The notes under the pieces: generated by a model
Told to the model about the DNA's origin: nothing
The model's database searches: none
The model's input: only the letters and a program-made list of their open reading frames with translations
Source: Argopecten irradians
Lineage: Eukaryota > Mollusca > Bivalvia > Pectinida > Pectinidae
Direction of reading: 5' to 3'
NCBI RefSeq assembly: GCF_041381155.1
Contig: NC_091141.1
Location: 23,456,828-23,520,827, forward strand
DNA length: 64,000 nt
Part shown: piece after piece, positions 23,361 through 35,227 of the stretch
How the letters are laid out: each line of letters opens with the position of its first letter
Position numbering within the stretch: position 1 is the first letter of the stretch
Position numbers and translations under genes: made by a program

Positions 23361-25395
23361 CCAATGCAAAATGAGTGCTATCCCATACTTACAGTGTACT
23401 TCAGAGAAGTAATTTATATAGAAACATTGACCTTTGGCCCCTGTGAAGCCAAGGCATTAATTGTTCATGTTTGAATCCCCACCTGATACGATGCTTCCAA
23501 TGCAATATGAGTGGTACCACATGCTTATTGTTCCAGAGAAGGAAATATACCCTTTTGGCCCCACCCCAACCCAGGGTTATGGTGGCTGTGTTGGTCAGCC
23601 TGATCATTTATACAGTTATGGAGATGTTGATTATTGATGTACGCTGGAAACAAGTTTATGCAAATGTTAGTTATGTACTACAACTTTCATTCTACGAAAT
23701 TTTATATACCATATGCTTTGTGAAACAAATTTCCACTTGTCTTCTGTTTATATTGTTCTATTTATCAAAATCACTTAATTAATGTCTGAATAAGAATTAT
23801 TTATATTAAACATTCTATTTTCAAAGCATGTTTCATAATTTACATTTATTTCATATATATACCCATGCAGGAAACACAACAAAAACTGAAACTACAAAAA
23901 GCAAGTTTTTCTGTGTCCATATCTTGTATTGGTAGACGACGCGACGAACAACAGATGCTATGCCACTGCAACAGCTCATGATCACTGGTTCTTTAGGCCT
24001 GGCGAACTCAAAGCTAATAAAAAATGACATCCATTTTGGCATAAAAAAGTTTTAATATTTGAATGCATAAAAACCATTTTCAAAATGGCATTTGTCCAAA
24101 CATTAAAATCTTAACAAAGCAACTTGAATTGGACAGCAATGATTTTGGAACAGTTGAAGATTTAGACCATTCTTTTTTTAGTTTTCTTCAACAGGATTAA
24201 ATACATACAGTACGATCACATCAACATAAAACCAGATATTTTCTAGTACAACTCAGAACACTTCATTAATCATTAAATGATATTCTCAAAATAATCATAG
24301 ATACAATTTGGACTTGATGAAGGATGTTTGATTGAATCCCTTACACACTTACAATATCATCAATTAAAGGGATTTAAAACGTAAGACACAGCAACACTGA
24401 CAGTTGACATTTAATTAAACAAATACCAACAGCAAGAAATGATGTCATGTTTACAAAATTAATATCATCATTAATAGGATTTTGATGTTCTCCTGTTAGC
24501 TGACAGGAATAGGGATCTTTAATCTAAACGAAATAAAGATTATTACATTGTAAGATTTCAATTAATAAAGCAAGACACACTTTTATAAAGACATCTGAGG
24601 ACAGAGAATATGAATTTAGAAAAAAAAACTTTTGACGATTTCAGAATGTTTGACTCAGTTTAAGAAGGCCAAAGATAGTTTGACAGAATAAGAAACAGGA
24701 AAAATTAAATGTGTTCATGGCCATTTAACCAGTTACAAAAAAATTGATGATTTATGTCCTAGACTCAGTTAAAACTGGGACAAGAACTAAGACTCGTCAA
24801 TATATCATTCTTATAAGTATTGTTTCACAAACTTGTATATGAAAAAAAGACAGTATGCATACAGGCCATTGAAAATACATTTTGTATATGATTATCAAAC
24901 TTGTGTACAACTTTGTCCTTAAGAAGTTCTACCATGATAATAGTTTGTGTAATTTGCACAAAATAAAATTGGAAGTTGGGGATGCACATATTTCATTAAT
25001 GTAAAAGGTTTCAAAATTTTACGAGATAAAAATGCCCATTCTCCGTTTCTGTTGATCTTTGAATGATAAAGTACTGCTCTAATTATTCGATATACTCCAT
25101 GAGGTTTTTAATGACATTTTCTGTGGTAAATCAGTTAATACATAATTAACATTTCTATAAAACAATTTGTTAGCATCTAATGATTTGGTTATTGAATTGG
25201 AAAAATGACAAAATGTTTTTTTTTAAGATAACTGCTATTAATAGCACTACTCTAAAAGGATTTACAAAGAATTTCCAAACAATGGTTAGTCACAAACAAA
25301 GAATCAAAATTACACAAATACCCTGCGCTAATCACAAATCAACTATTAATATTCATGTCATAACCTGATATGACTTTATTTAGTAATGGAATGTA

Positions 25396-25519
25396 CAGAC
25401 ATCACATATTCAGTGTAAAATTAATGCTATTATTTCATAAATGAATACATGTATTGACATCTCATATTCAGTGTAAAATTAATGCTATTATTTCATAAAT
25501 GAATACATGTATTGACATA
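25396..25519. repeat. Tandem duplication, 62 bp x 2
   Basis: A unit containing CATATTCAGTGTAAAATTAA and ending ATACATGTATTGACAT is repeated almost perfectly head to tail. Confidence 0.85.
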
Positions 25520-27313
25520 TGAATAATTATAAATAAAGTATAATGTGATAATGCTGTATCTACGGGGCAAGTTGGTTTAGGCACAGTTTGTTATCAAATC
25601 AATTTAATTCATATCATCCTGTTATGCATTCTTTTCTTACATATTGGAATATAACCTGTTAAGATCAAGATTTTTTTTGTATGAATCCAATCTCAAAGAT
25701 ATTTCCAATCAAAACTGAAAATGTCGTTAAAACAGTAAGTCCCTCGCCTTAAGGTGAACTCAGGCAGGATTTGAAGGGATAGGAGTTTCATTGTTGAAAA
25801 AACCCAAAAATTGGTTACTATCCAACCAGAATATTGATATAAATTCTGACCAAAATGCAAAAAATACATACTAATGTTGCAGTTAAAAATCCCCCATTTA
25901 TTTTTGATAGAAAAAATACACAACTTCTTCAGCTTCCATATCACAAAACAAGACCAGAGGGCTATGAATATAACACTCTAATTCCATGGCTGGGCATAGA
26001 AAGTATGATATCAACTCTATTTTTTAAATTCTACAAAAAAATGGATAATATTACTAATAGAGTGAAAAGTTGTTTTAAGTATTTCATATTAAAACTATTG
26101 ACTATCAAATTTTGAGGGAAAGAAATACATTGCTGGCAATTAAAGGAAACTTTTTTTCCCATGACACCAAGCAAACTTTCTGAAATTCTTATATGTATGC
26201 TGTATTATCTCATATGAAATTTGTCTGATGTTTGCTCATATAAGGTAGAGATTGTCAAGGGAGATATTCAGTTCTAATTCATTTAATGCAAACCATGATA
26301 CATTATCTTATTGTAGCATAAAATATTAATACACAAAACAGTAATTTGTTGTAAAGGGAAATAACTGTGTAGTGTATGTAATATGACATACAACCTTAAC
26401 TGTTAAACCTGATTCTGTGTTTTACAGTCTTGACCTACTACCAAATTTCGAATGGAAGGAATTCTAGAGATCTAGAAACTCACAGACCTATGGCTAGAAT
26501 ATGGTAACAATAATCTTTGACCTAGTTGAGGTAGCAGAGAAGATCTAGGGAATGTTGCTCAAGGTTGAAGACCAAGTGCAACAGTTCCATAGGTTTTACT
26601 ACCAGTAAGGGTAATTGATTTGACTGTTCCTATAATCCAGCTGTGAAAGGTTATATATATGTAGTATGTTTGGCACACAGTTAACGTTCCTAGCTCACAA
26701 CAAACCTATCGGGCAATCAGAACTCTTCGAATGTAACTGTTGTACATTGACCTCAGATGTGAGCCAAGGGCATCCATTTTTAAACTAAGGGACTATTTTC
26801 ATAACAACTGGTTACCTCTGAGGACACAACCCCTTGAAAAGTGTCTGTATCAATGTTGTGTGTTGTCCGTCTTGAAGGAGAAATTGTTACATTCAATTTC
26901 TTAAAATACGACTGCATAAATATAACATTTCAATAACTATTAATTTTTTTATGCGTAGTTAGGGTGTAGTTAGAGTTTCCAGAGAGGAAAATGTTTGATT
27001 TTCTTACATATTTATACACCTATCGCATCCGAGGTAATGTTTTACATCTAAGGAGTTCCGAGTGACATATCAGGGAAGATAACTTACAAGTCATAGTAAA
27101 ATGTCTTGGGACAACTATGTATATATAGGCTTTAAAGTGAGACAACAAAATCACATGTCATGGTTAAATGTTTGACCAATGATATCTATAGCCTTTTAAC
27201 CTCAACTTCAATTACCAAGGGAGCTAATTTTAGCAAGTAACATGGTTGAAAAAGGCCATCAAGCAGATAATCTTACCAATTAACATATTCGTGAAAGATA
27301 AGTAAAGCATAAT

Positions 27314-27463
27314 CACAATAGTTGGTGTAAGGTAGTATTTTAAATTTAGATTTCTTCAGTCACCCCTGAAATTTAATAATGATCCTTTAATTAACTAACA
27401 ATCACAATAGTTGGTGTAAGGTAGTATGTTAAATTTAGATTTCTTCAGTCACCCCTGAAATTA
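27314..27463. repeat. Direct repeat of about 61 bp separated by about 28 bp
   Basis: The block CACAATAGTTGGTGTAAGG through TTCAGTCACCCCTGAAATT occurs at about 27314-27374 and again at about 27403-27463 with one visible difference. Confidence 0.85.
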
Positions 27464-28623
27464 GAAGTGTTTAAATATAACTTCAGGAATGAATGAGTTG
27501 TCTATCACTTTTATCACAATACACAGGCATATATATATATATACATAATATGAACAATATATCAGTTTTGTACGATGGAATTTGGCTTTTGTGATTCGAT
27601 CGTCATCATTATAATTATAAATATATATAAAATATCTAAAAATCAAATGTCATTTGACAATGTACATAATATATTAAAAAACTTTGGAATGATTGATATA
27701 TATGAAAAATGCATCTAAAAGTGAAAAATAATAACATTGTTAAATTCAATTATTCAATAAATATTTCATAAAATATCACAGACGACATAGATTCAATTTT
27801 AAAAACAACTTAAATATTATAAAACCTTACAGAAATAATAATTAATCTGGCCTTACTTTAAGGAACATACATTTAAAAGTACAAATGTAATCTACAATTA
27901 AATGTCAATTTGATTGACAATTTGGACATTTATATCATTATATTGAATTACCAATATGACAATGAGATCTGACAGGAATAGAATGTTATTTACGTTCTGA
28001 TTCAGTTGGTAAATGATGCAAACAACTTAAACACTGAAGATATAGACGATATCGACCAATATAGGATATTTCTGTATAAACTAATAAAACTCCACCAAAA
28101 AGGGTGAATAGTAACCATTAAATAAAAATTTCTATATCATACCAACCAGATATGTTTGAGTCACCTGTTGACTATATATAATAGTTGGTATGCAGTAATT
28201 ATCTTTAGCTGAACTTAGAAACATTATCTTGTATTATAACCAGATACATTTGTCTCAAGAAGTCTAAATATAGCTCCATATCGGTCCAAAAACACACTTT
28301 TTAAATGTGTTTAAGATTGGTAAAATAAACGGGAAGACATTAAAATGTTTTGATTCATCAAATAATAGAAGGCTTTAAAACATTTTTTCAAGTCTTTGAT
28401 AACAGGCACTTAAATATCACACATAGTACGTGTAGTTCTAACACAGAACTCTACAATTAACACAAAACTGGCATTACAATCATAGAACAAAAAATTTAAT
28501 TGGGACGTCCATGGACACTATAAATAATTCTAATCAAAAGGCACTTGATTGTTAAAAATATCCTCAAATGAGCATGAGTATCTTTGTGGTTTTCTTGTTC
28601 ACAAAATGCATTATTTGAGTTAG

Positions 28624-28680
28624 CAGAATGTCTCATTTCTTCTTTGAGTTAGCAGAATATCTCATTTCTTCTTAGCATCC
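28624..28680. repeat. Tandem duplication over the stop codon of the IQ-motif gene
   Basis: A unit of about 29 bp (GAGTTAGCAGAAT.TCTCATTT then CTTCTT) is repeated twice. The copy nearest the gene supplies the last Lys codons and the TGA stop (minus strand, 28662-28664). Confidence 0.75.
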
Positions 28681-28948
28681 ATTCTCATTTTTTGCACTTT
28701 TTTCTTTGCGGCGTATCTCCTCCAGGTTCTCTGAATCACTTCTGCTGAGGCCCGAGCTTTCCGTATCTTATTAACACGATCTTTCTGCTGCTGTACTTTC
28801 GTCATGAACACATCTTCAGCTTTCTCCTCGGGTAAAGCTGTTACCTGTGTTACCGCTGGCGACTCCTCCCACACAAGTTGGCCTTTCTTCCCTCCAGGGA
28901 GATTACTCTGGTCGTATTCTTTCAAGTTCTCATCAAGGGTGCGTTTGG
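28662..28948 (-). CDS. IQ-motif gene, last exon
   Basis: Minus-strand acceptor AATCAG at 28949-28954; TGA stop at 28662-28664. Encodes LDENLKEYDQSNLPGGKKG, a basic helix and the IQ motif with a Lys-rich end. Confidence 0.85.
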
Positions 28949-31900
28949 CTGATTGGCAACAAAAATGACATTTTAAGGAAATTTGAAAAGATGACAAAAA
29001 TTATTATTTTTAGAAAAACTTGATGTATGTAAACACTTTAACAATTGAATATAATAATGGTAAAATATCATGGAAAAGCTTCGAAAAAAAAAACAAAAAA
29101 AAACAAATAAACAATAAACAAATAAATATTGTTGTCATAAAGAGATATTGTCATTGAATTTCCACAGTTTTGAAGTCTACTAAATAAAATATAATAACTT
29201 AAATTTCAGAATATATTCAAGGCTAATTAAATTTGATTTTCATGGACTTAACTGAACTTTTCAGAAGTTTTCTTATCTAAATTCTTATGATGTAAGTTTT
29301 AAGCTTTTTCATCGCTATCACTGGTGTCTCAAATTTTCATTTTCTGTCATTCAATTTTAGCAATAGAAAATAACTGATTTAAAATTACTGTTAAATGTAC
29401 GCTACTTTGGTACCTACCTTTGGCTCGCTTTCTTGGTTTACGTCGTTGTTTCTTCTCAGGTGTCTGCATTCCGAGTTTGGCATGGATTGATGCTTGCTGT
29501 GGGTATGATAAGAAACAGTTATAATTATTGGTCATTTACATAAAATTTCTGCATGAATTACTTAGAGAATAATGTGCAGAAAATTTGAACCTGGTTTTAT
29601 CACCGTTACAAAAAATTTTAACTTAAATTTCTGGTTCTGTTATCTACAATGTACATATTTGGTAATATCATATTAACTTCCAGGACCATTTATAGACAAT
29701 GCCAAGTTTAGGATTTTGAGAAAATGTGATTATCCAGAGGAAAACCAACAACCTATACCTGTCCAGTGCTTTACAAATGCCTTACTTGGGTTTCAATTCA
29801 AACTATCAACCATGAAGTGAAAAGAAAGAGGAACATGTATGATGTCAGCATAGACATTGATACCTAGCTACAAAGGAGCATCAACCACACAGCATCAGTA
29901 GTGTGTTGGTAAAAATGAGTCCAAGTACAGTATGTTTTCTGAGAATAATTTACAGTTTGTATCCTTGTATAGCCTTTGATCAACAACCTTTAGGTTATAA
30001 GGTAATTAACAAAAGGTATAGTGTATTGAACAATACACATGCTTGACTTACAGTAAAATCTCAATATCTCAAACTCATATAATTAGCTTAGAGACCCTGA
30101 TTAATTTGAAATTTGGGTTGGATCTGCTGACTTTGAGTTAACGATGTTTGACACGATTTTACTTCCATTAATTAGTATTAGATTTCAATATAAACCTACC
30201 CTGGCTTCAGGTCCCCAGGCCTTCGTGTTACGACTGTTTGGCCACAGATCAATGTCACTGTCCTCTTGGCTATATTTAACTTCTGGACGCCTCTCTTGAG
30301 ATTCGCTGCGGCCTCGACTACGACCACGACTCTCTTGCTGATGGGCACGCATCAGTGATTCCAGCATGGCTTCATCGTCAGACCAATTCGCCTGGCGCTC
30401 ACGACTTCCTCCAGCACGTTCCCGACTTCCACCCGCCCGATCACGACTTCTACTTCCACCTCCTTGACTCCGCCCCCTTTCCTGACTCATCCCTCGTCTG
30501 TCTGGACTCCTACCCTTCCGTACAGGACTTCGCCCCTGTCGAACATCCCTGGGTTGTTTTGCAGAGCCACTGAGGGGGTACGGAGAGGTATAATAAGGAC
30601 TCTGTACACGTGCCTTACGAGAATTTGTTTTAGGATTACCACCTGTCCTTGCATACTGATCATAATCGTCATAATCATAATACACATTCTGATCTTCTCG
30701 CTCCAGCATGTTAGCCAGAGCAGCATCAAATGTTTGCGATGATAAACCCATCTTACGTCCATCAAACTTATCTCCCGCACCCATACCGTACACATATTCA
30801 CTCGGCATAACAGTGTCTCTAGGATCAGATTCATAACCATTTACAATTTCTGGTTCAGATTCATATGCAGTTTGTTTTCGCTGAGATTTCCTTGAACTTG
30901 ATTTAAAATCATCAGTCATCCCAACTCCGTTTTCTGTCGGCCAAGCACCATTCTCGGCTGGAAGGCCATTAGGAAGCACTGTTTGTCCATTCCCAAGATC
31001 AAATCGAACACTCTGAGCTGTGCTGGGTCGGGAATATGAAGACTCCCACCGCGACGTCGGATCTTTGTCTCGTTTCTTTTGAGCGTAGAAATCAGAATCA
31101 GGTATAGACCTCATGCTCTTACTCGAGCTAGGCCGCCCATCAAAATTATTACTTCCTGTGGTACGATTTGTTTGACTGGTACCAGGCACATTATCATTTA
31201 CTAAACTCTCTGTATACTCTGTCCGTACAGTTTGTCGAGTTTGTGGAATATCATTGTATGGCACTGTAGTGAAATGAGTCCTAGTTGTCTGTCGGGTCCC
31301 TGGTGGCTCAGTTTGCCGTGTTCCAGGAGGCTCCGGAGGAGCCGTGTACTGTGTTCGTGCTGTCTGTCGGGTCGCCGGATGAACGTCTGATGTCTTGGCC
31401 CGATCTTTGTTCTGTGGTACGTTATATTCTCCGTTGGCGGCAAGATGTCCAGGAGCTGTACGAGTTGTCCGATGTCCTTCCTCCTCACTAACATAACCAC
31501 GGCCATCTGCCGTTCGAGACATTCGTAGCATTTCTTTAAACTGTTTTAATTTCTCACGAGTCGCTGCTTCTCTCATTTCCAGGTGTTTATTGTAGATCCA
31601 GGCTTTCTCATGATCTATCTCTGTGTGTACCTGTTTACACAAAGGAAAGTTCAGAAATGGTCAGCTCTAGCTACTATACATTATGCACTTAAAAAATATT
31701 TTCAGCATAATTTGCACGTAACGGATAATAATACATTGCAAGCATTGAGTTGGAATGTTTGTGCATTATATCTTAAAGATGATCTAGAATCAGGAAATTA
31801 AGAAAAGTCAGATATATTGTGTAACACATTATCTGCAACCAGCACATATCAACAAGCTAAATATGGTCTTTGATGTGAAAGATTTTTTTTTATATTCTGT

Positions 31901-33979
31901 AACTAAAAAGCCCTATAGCCATGATAGCAGGTCAAATAACTCATTCACCAATAAGGAAACACTAAGTCTCTTCTAAATCAAAGAATAGAATAGTCCATTA
32001 TGAAATTTCGGGCTGAATATGTTAAGAAACCAGTTTGTAAGTACATTGTACCTGGTAGCATTTTAAGCCATTAATGAAATTCCTCCATGATCACACCTAC
32101 CTTTTCCTGTTTCTTTTCCTGAGTTTTAAGCATTTCGAACACCTGCCGAGTGTTGAGACTGCCATCACGGTTGCGGTATTTCCCGTACTGTTCTTTCATG
32201 GTTGGTTTCTCCACACTTTGTAGTTCCTGTTGAAACTCCTCCGAATGTTTCTGTAGTTGACTTCTCTTCTCCTCTAAAACTTCCAATTTCTTGTCAAACT
32301 TGTTCTATATATATCAAAGTATAAATATCCCATTATGTGCCAATAAACAGTTTAAATACCGTATTCACTGTAATAATTCATATATATATATATATATAGT
32401 GCCAAGGAATACAATGCTAACGTTATATTAACATCAAACAGTTGTAAAACATCATTAAATCCTTCATCTAAAGGAGGGGGTACGTGGGAGGGGTGACTTT
32501 AAATGCTTTTCTAGAAGAGGGTCAAGTGGGGAAGGGAGCTTATGGAAGGAGGGACTCTAATTATGGCAAATATGGTACATATTAGACTGAGCTGAATTTA
32601 ATGGATGGTTGACCCTCCGATTTCTTTTATATAAATTGAACATTAATAATAATTTATTTGAAAGTGTGTTACTAAGCATTACCCTTTTCTTTTCAGATTA
32701 TATCCACAACAATTTTGATTGACATTGCAATCCTGCAATAGTGGCATTGGCAGTGGACAAAATTGATATAAAGATCAAAGGTCAAATTCTGAAAGCTTCC
32801 AAATTAGGACATGGCGGTCATCTTGACCTATAGCGAGATCTTGGAACTGCTCACTAAGACATCAAATGTGTCACTATAAGATACTTATATATTGCAGGTA
32901 CAATGGAGGTAATCTTTATGTGAGATTAGACTATTATTACAAAACAGTAAAACTAACCTGTCGTCTACGCAGCTGTTTTTCTACCAGTTTCTCACGTTCT
33001 ATAAGACTAGGGTCCGCCTCCGTCGTCTCAAGCTGTGTTACATATGCATGTTGATCGTCCACCTGTTCCTTGGTAACATTCAGCTTGTTCCTAAAATAGT
33101 AACAATTTTTACAGTTAATGACCTTATTAGAACCAGTATCCTCAAGTCAACATTTTCCTGAAAATGGCATGCAAGGTTTGGTTAATAAGGTTTAACATTG
33201 TATCTACTGCCTGGGACATTTAAGGACAGCCTTGTATGTGTGTAATGTGTTACGTTATGTATGTTTTGGGAGGCTGTGGTATGTTTGTCTTTCTCCTTTT
33301 TATAGAGGAAATCTTTTTATAGTGCTATCTCACTGAAGCATGCTGCCGGAGACAAAGAACTAGAACACTCCATCGATCACATTATACATACTATCATTCA
33401 CGTGAGGTCTGTCCCTTATCAATAAGCTATTGTAAGATATATAATGTATTTTAACAGTTATTCAACACAACCAAGAGTATAACATTTTTACACAACAATA
33501 AATGACCAGCAATAATTGCATTTTGAATGTGGTATTCTGCATTTACATAAAATAGATTTATCTACCTTTGCGTGTAGGTTTTGATTGACACGTCATGTTT
33601 CTGTAAGCGTAACGTCACATTTTTCTGTGGAAAACCATGTAATTTTCACTCTCAAAATGATGGCGTCACAATTAATACTATTTTTGGACAACTATGTTTA
33701 TGATCCTCTCATTGATGGTATAATGGAATTCCTTGGTTTATCTCTTTTCATACCTGATTTGTTCCTCTACAATATCAAGCTCCTGTTCGGCGAGTCCTAT
33801 TTTCATCTCGACCAGTTCTCCTTCCTTCTCTAGTTGAGTCTGTTGTAGTGTCTCCACCTTGTTATTAAGTTTCTTTATCTCCTTCACACGTTTCTGCTCA
33901 AATGGCGACTGATATTTCCCTCGTCTTGATTTGGAGACTAACATCTGTGACAAGGTTCGCTCAGGTTTTACTCTCTCTT
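28662..33979 (-). CDS. Coiled-coil, Arg/Ser-rich protein with C-terminal IQ motif, 5' partial
   Basis: Six minus-strand exons (33979-33754, 33090-32958, 32304-32101, 31630-30200, 29496-29418, 28948-28662) with GT-AG borders join in phase into 785 residues plus stop. The N-terminal third is heptad-like coiled coil rich in Glu, Lys and Gln (three exons). The large exon is low complexity: repeated RQT.RT segments, then SR/RG-rich stretches such as RSPVRKGRSPDRR and GGSRERAGGSRERQ. The last exon has an IQ motif, AEVIQRTWRRYAAKK, a probable calmodulin or EF-hand light-chain binding site. The start codon was not found; the first visible exon begins mid-codon, so more exons lie at higher coordinates or were displaced by the LTR element at 34393. 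I do not recognise the family; a cytoskeletal or ciliary role would be a guess. Confidence 0.82.
29418..29496 (-). CDS. IQ-motif gene, exon 5 of those visible
   Basis: Minus-strand acceptor CCCACAG before 29496, donor GTAGGT after 29418. Encodes QASIHAKLGMQTPEKK followed by a very basic RRKPRKRAK stretch resembling a nuclear localisation signal. Confidence 0.85.
30200..31630 (-). CDS. IQ-motif gene, large low-complexity exon
   Basis: 1431 nt, 477 codons, in phase 0 at both ends (acceptor AAACAG before 31630, donor GTAGGT after 30200). Starts with a charged helix (HEKAWIYNKHLEMREAATRE), then imperfect RQT.RT..T repeats, an acidic region with EREDQNVYYDYDDYDQY, and Arg/Ser/Gly-rich repeats. 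Likely intrinsically disordered. Confidence 0.88.
32101..32304 (-). CDS. IQ-motif gene, coiled-coil exon
   Basis: 204 nt, 68 codons, phase 0 at both ends, acceptor TATATAG before 32304, donor GTAGGT after 32101. Encodes coiled coil (KLEVLEEKRSQLQKHSEEF) and QVFEMLKTQEKKQEK. Confidence 0.85.
32958..33090 (-). CDS. IQ-motif gene, coiled-coil exon
   Basis: 133 nt, acceptor ATTTTAG before 33090, donor GTTAGT after 32958. Encodes NKLNVTKEQVDDQHAYV through LVEKQLRRRQ. Its first base completes the split Arg codon of the preceding exon. Confidence 0.85.
33754..33979 (-). CDS. IQ-motif gene, first visible exon
   Basis: 226 nt, acceptor GTTTCAG before 33979, donor GTATGA after 33754. Encodes a basic segment (LVSKSRRGKYQSPFEQ) and a coiled coil (KKLNNKVETLQQTQLEKE). 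It begins mid-codon, so it is not the start of the protein. A perfect short hairpin (ACTACCG CA CGGTAGT) lies upstream at 34197-34212 in a more GC-rich patch that could be near the promoter. Confidence 0.82.
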
Positions 33980-34392
33980 CTGAAACATACAAACAGTTAT
34001 GAAAAACTCCTTTTAAGGCCCACTACCTTTCTGGAGCAAAATAAAGGTTTCTAAAAAACATAAATAACATCAGAAAATATCAACCGATAGCCTAAGAGGA
34101 GGTTACAACACCAAACATATGCATGATTTCCTGCGTAATATATGATAACACTGGAGAGTCGCTTTGCTGTTTTGCCGTTCGGCGCAGTAATAGTCAACTA
34201 CCGCACGGTAGTTAGGACGACTGCGGGAAACATAAGACGACCCGCGTTATGAAAATTAACATTTTATATATTTTAATCAAATTGTTCAGAAGGTGATGGT
34301 ATGTGTAGTAGTAACGGTAAGCTTATTCTCTTTTGCGACTCCTCAAATTTTATAGATCTCGTTTTACAATCCCATTTTAAAAATAAAAACTT

Positions 34393-35101
34393 GTGTTATG
34401 TATGACACTAAATACATGTAGTTATGAGATAAGGGAGATAACTCCTATAGCTTTTTCTTATCAATACATCCTATGAAGGTCATATCATTGATTTAGGTTA
34501 TAGAACTTTCTAGAATTTAATCATGTATAAACAAATATGTTTGTAAACATGTTGATTTTAAGTAGAGATCTAGAATGATCTATTTCCAGAAAGTTATGTG
34601 TGTTTACTTGTTTACTGTTTTTAGTTAGATATTTCTAGAAGTAGAAGGTTCTCCAATATTCTTGAATTACGGTTTAGCTATATATACTCCAGCTGTCCAA
34701 GGCTAATCAGAACTGTAATGAGACCTGTAATAAGACATACCAAGAATTGTACAGCGCCATATAAGATTCTATTGGGAGAGCTATTGTGACTTTATCTGTG
34801 GATTATTACAACACTTTGTGTGGATTTATTCATATTGCCTGGAACTTTACAAATCATCTGTGGACATTCAATTTCCTTGTGGATTTGTGATTATTGTTAA
34901 TTTGAAACCTGGAAGGATCAAGGATTATACCAGGACATTCGCATACAGATAAGTAACACTTTAAATCATCGTACTACTCTTGTACCACCACCAATTACTT
35001 TAGACATTGTAAACCATCTCTGTATAATATTGTACATATAATTAAACTGTGTTTTGAATTTAGCTGCTGGTTTCTCCTTTCTGTTATTCGTTAATGTAAC
35101 A
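34393..35101 (+). repeat. Putative 5' LTR
   Basis: About 709 bp beginning TGTTA and ending TAACA, the expected TG...CA inverted ends, placed 4 bp before the primer-binding site. A TATATATA box lies near 34680. The start is inferred from the ends only, because no partner LTR is in the window. Confidence 0.65.
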
Positions 35102-35105
35102 GAAT

Positions 35106-35123
35106 TGGGGGCTCGTCCGGGAT
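35106..35123 (+). promoter_or_regulatory. Primer-binding site, tRNA-Pro type
   Basis: TGGGGGCTCGTCCGGGAT is an 18-base sequence recognised as complementary to the 3' end of tRNA-Pro, the same primer type used by several retroviruses. Its place just after the LTR end supports the LTR call. Confidence 0.85.
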
Positions 35124-35227
35124 CGATATTTAATTTGTGAAATCTAACTTTGAAAAATTAATTAAGAAATTTTCAAAATTTGTGTACAAACTTTGAGTTT
35201 ACATTTGAAACCAACAGCTAGATAAAT

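Larger units (their letters stand above)
19695..28661. other. Intergenic region without recognisable genes
   Basis: AT-rich; open frames are short and unlike known proteins. Structures seen inside are listed separately: a long hairpin, an old 1 kb duplication, and several short tandem or direct duplications. A roughly 130 bp imperfect duplication also occurs at about 23345-23590. Confidence 0.6.
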
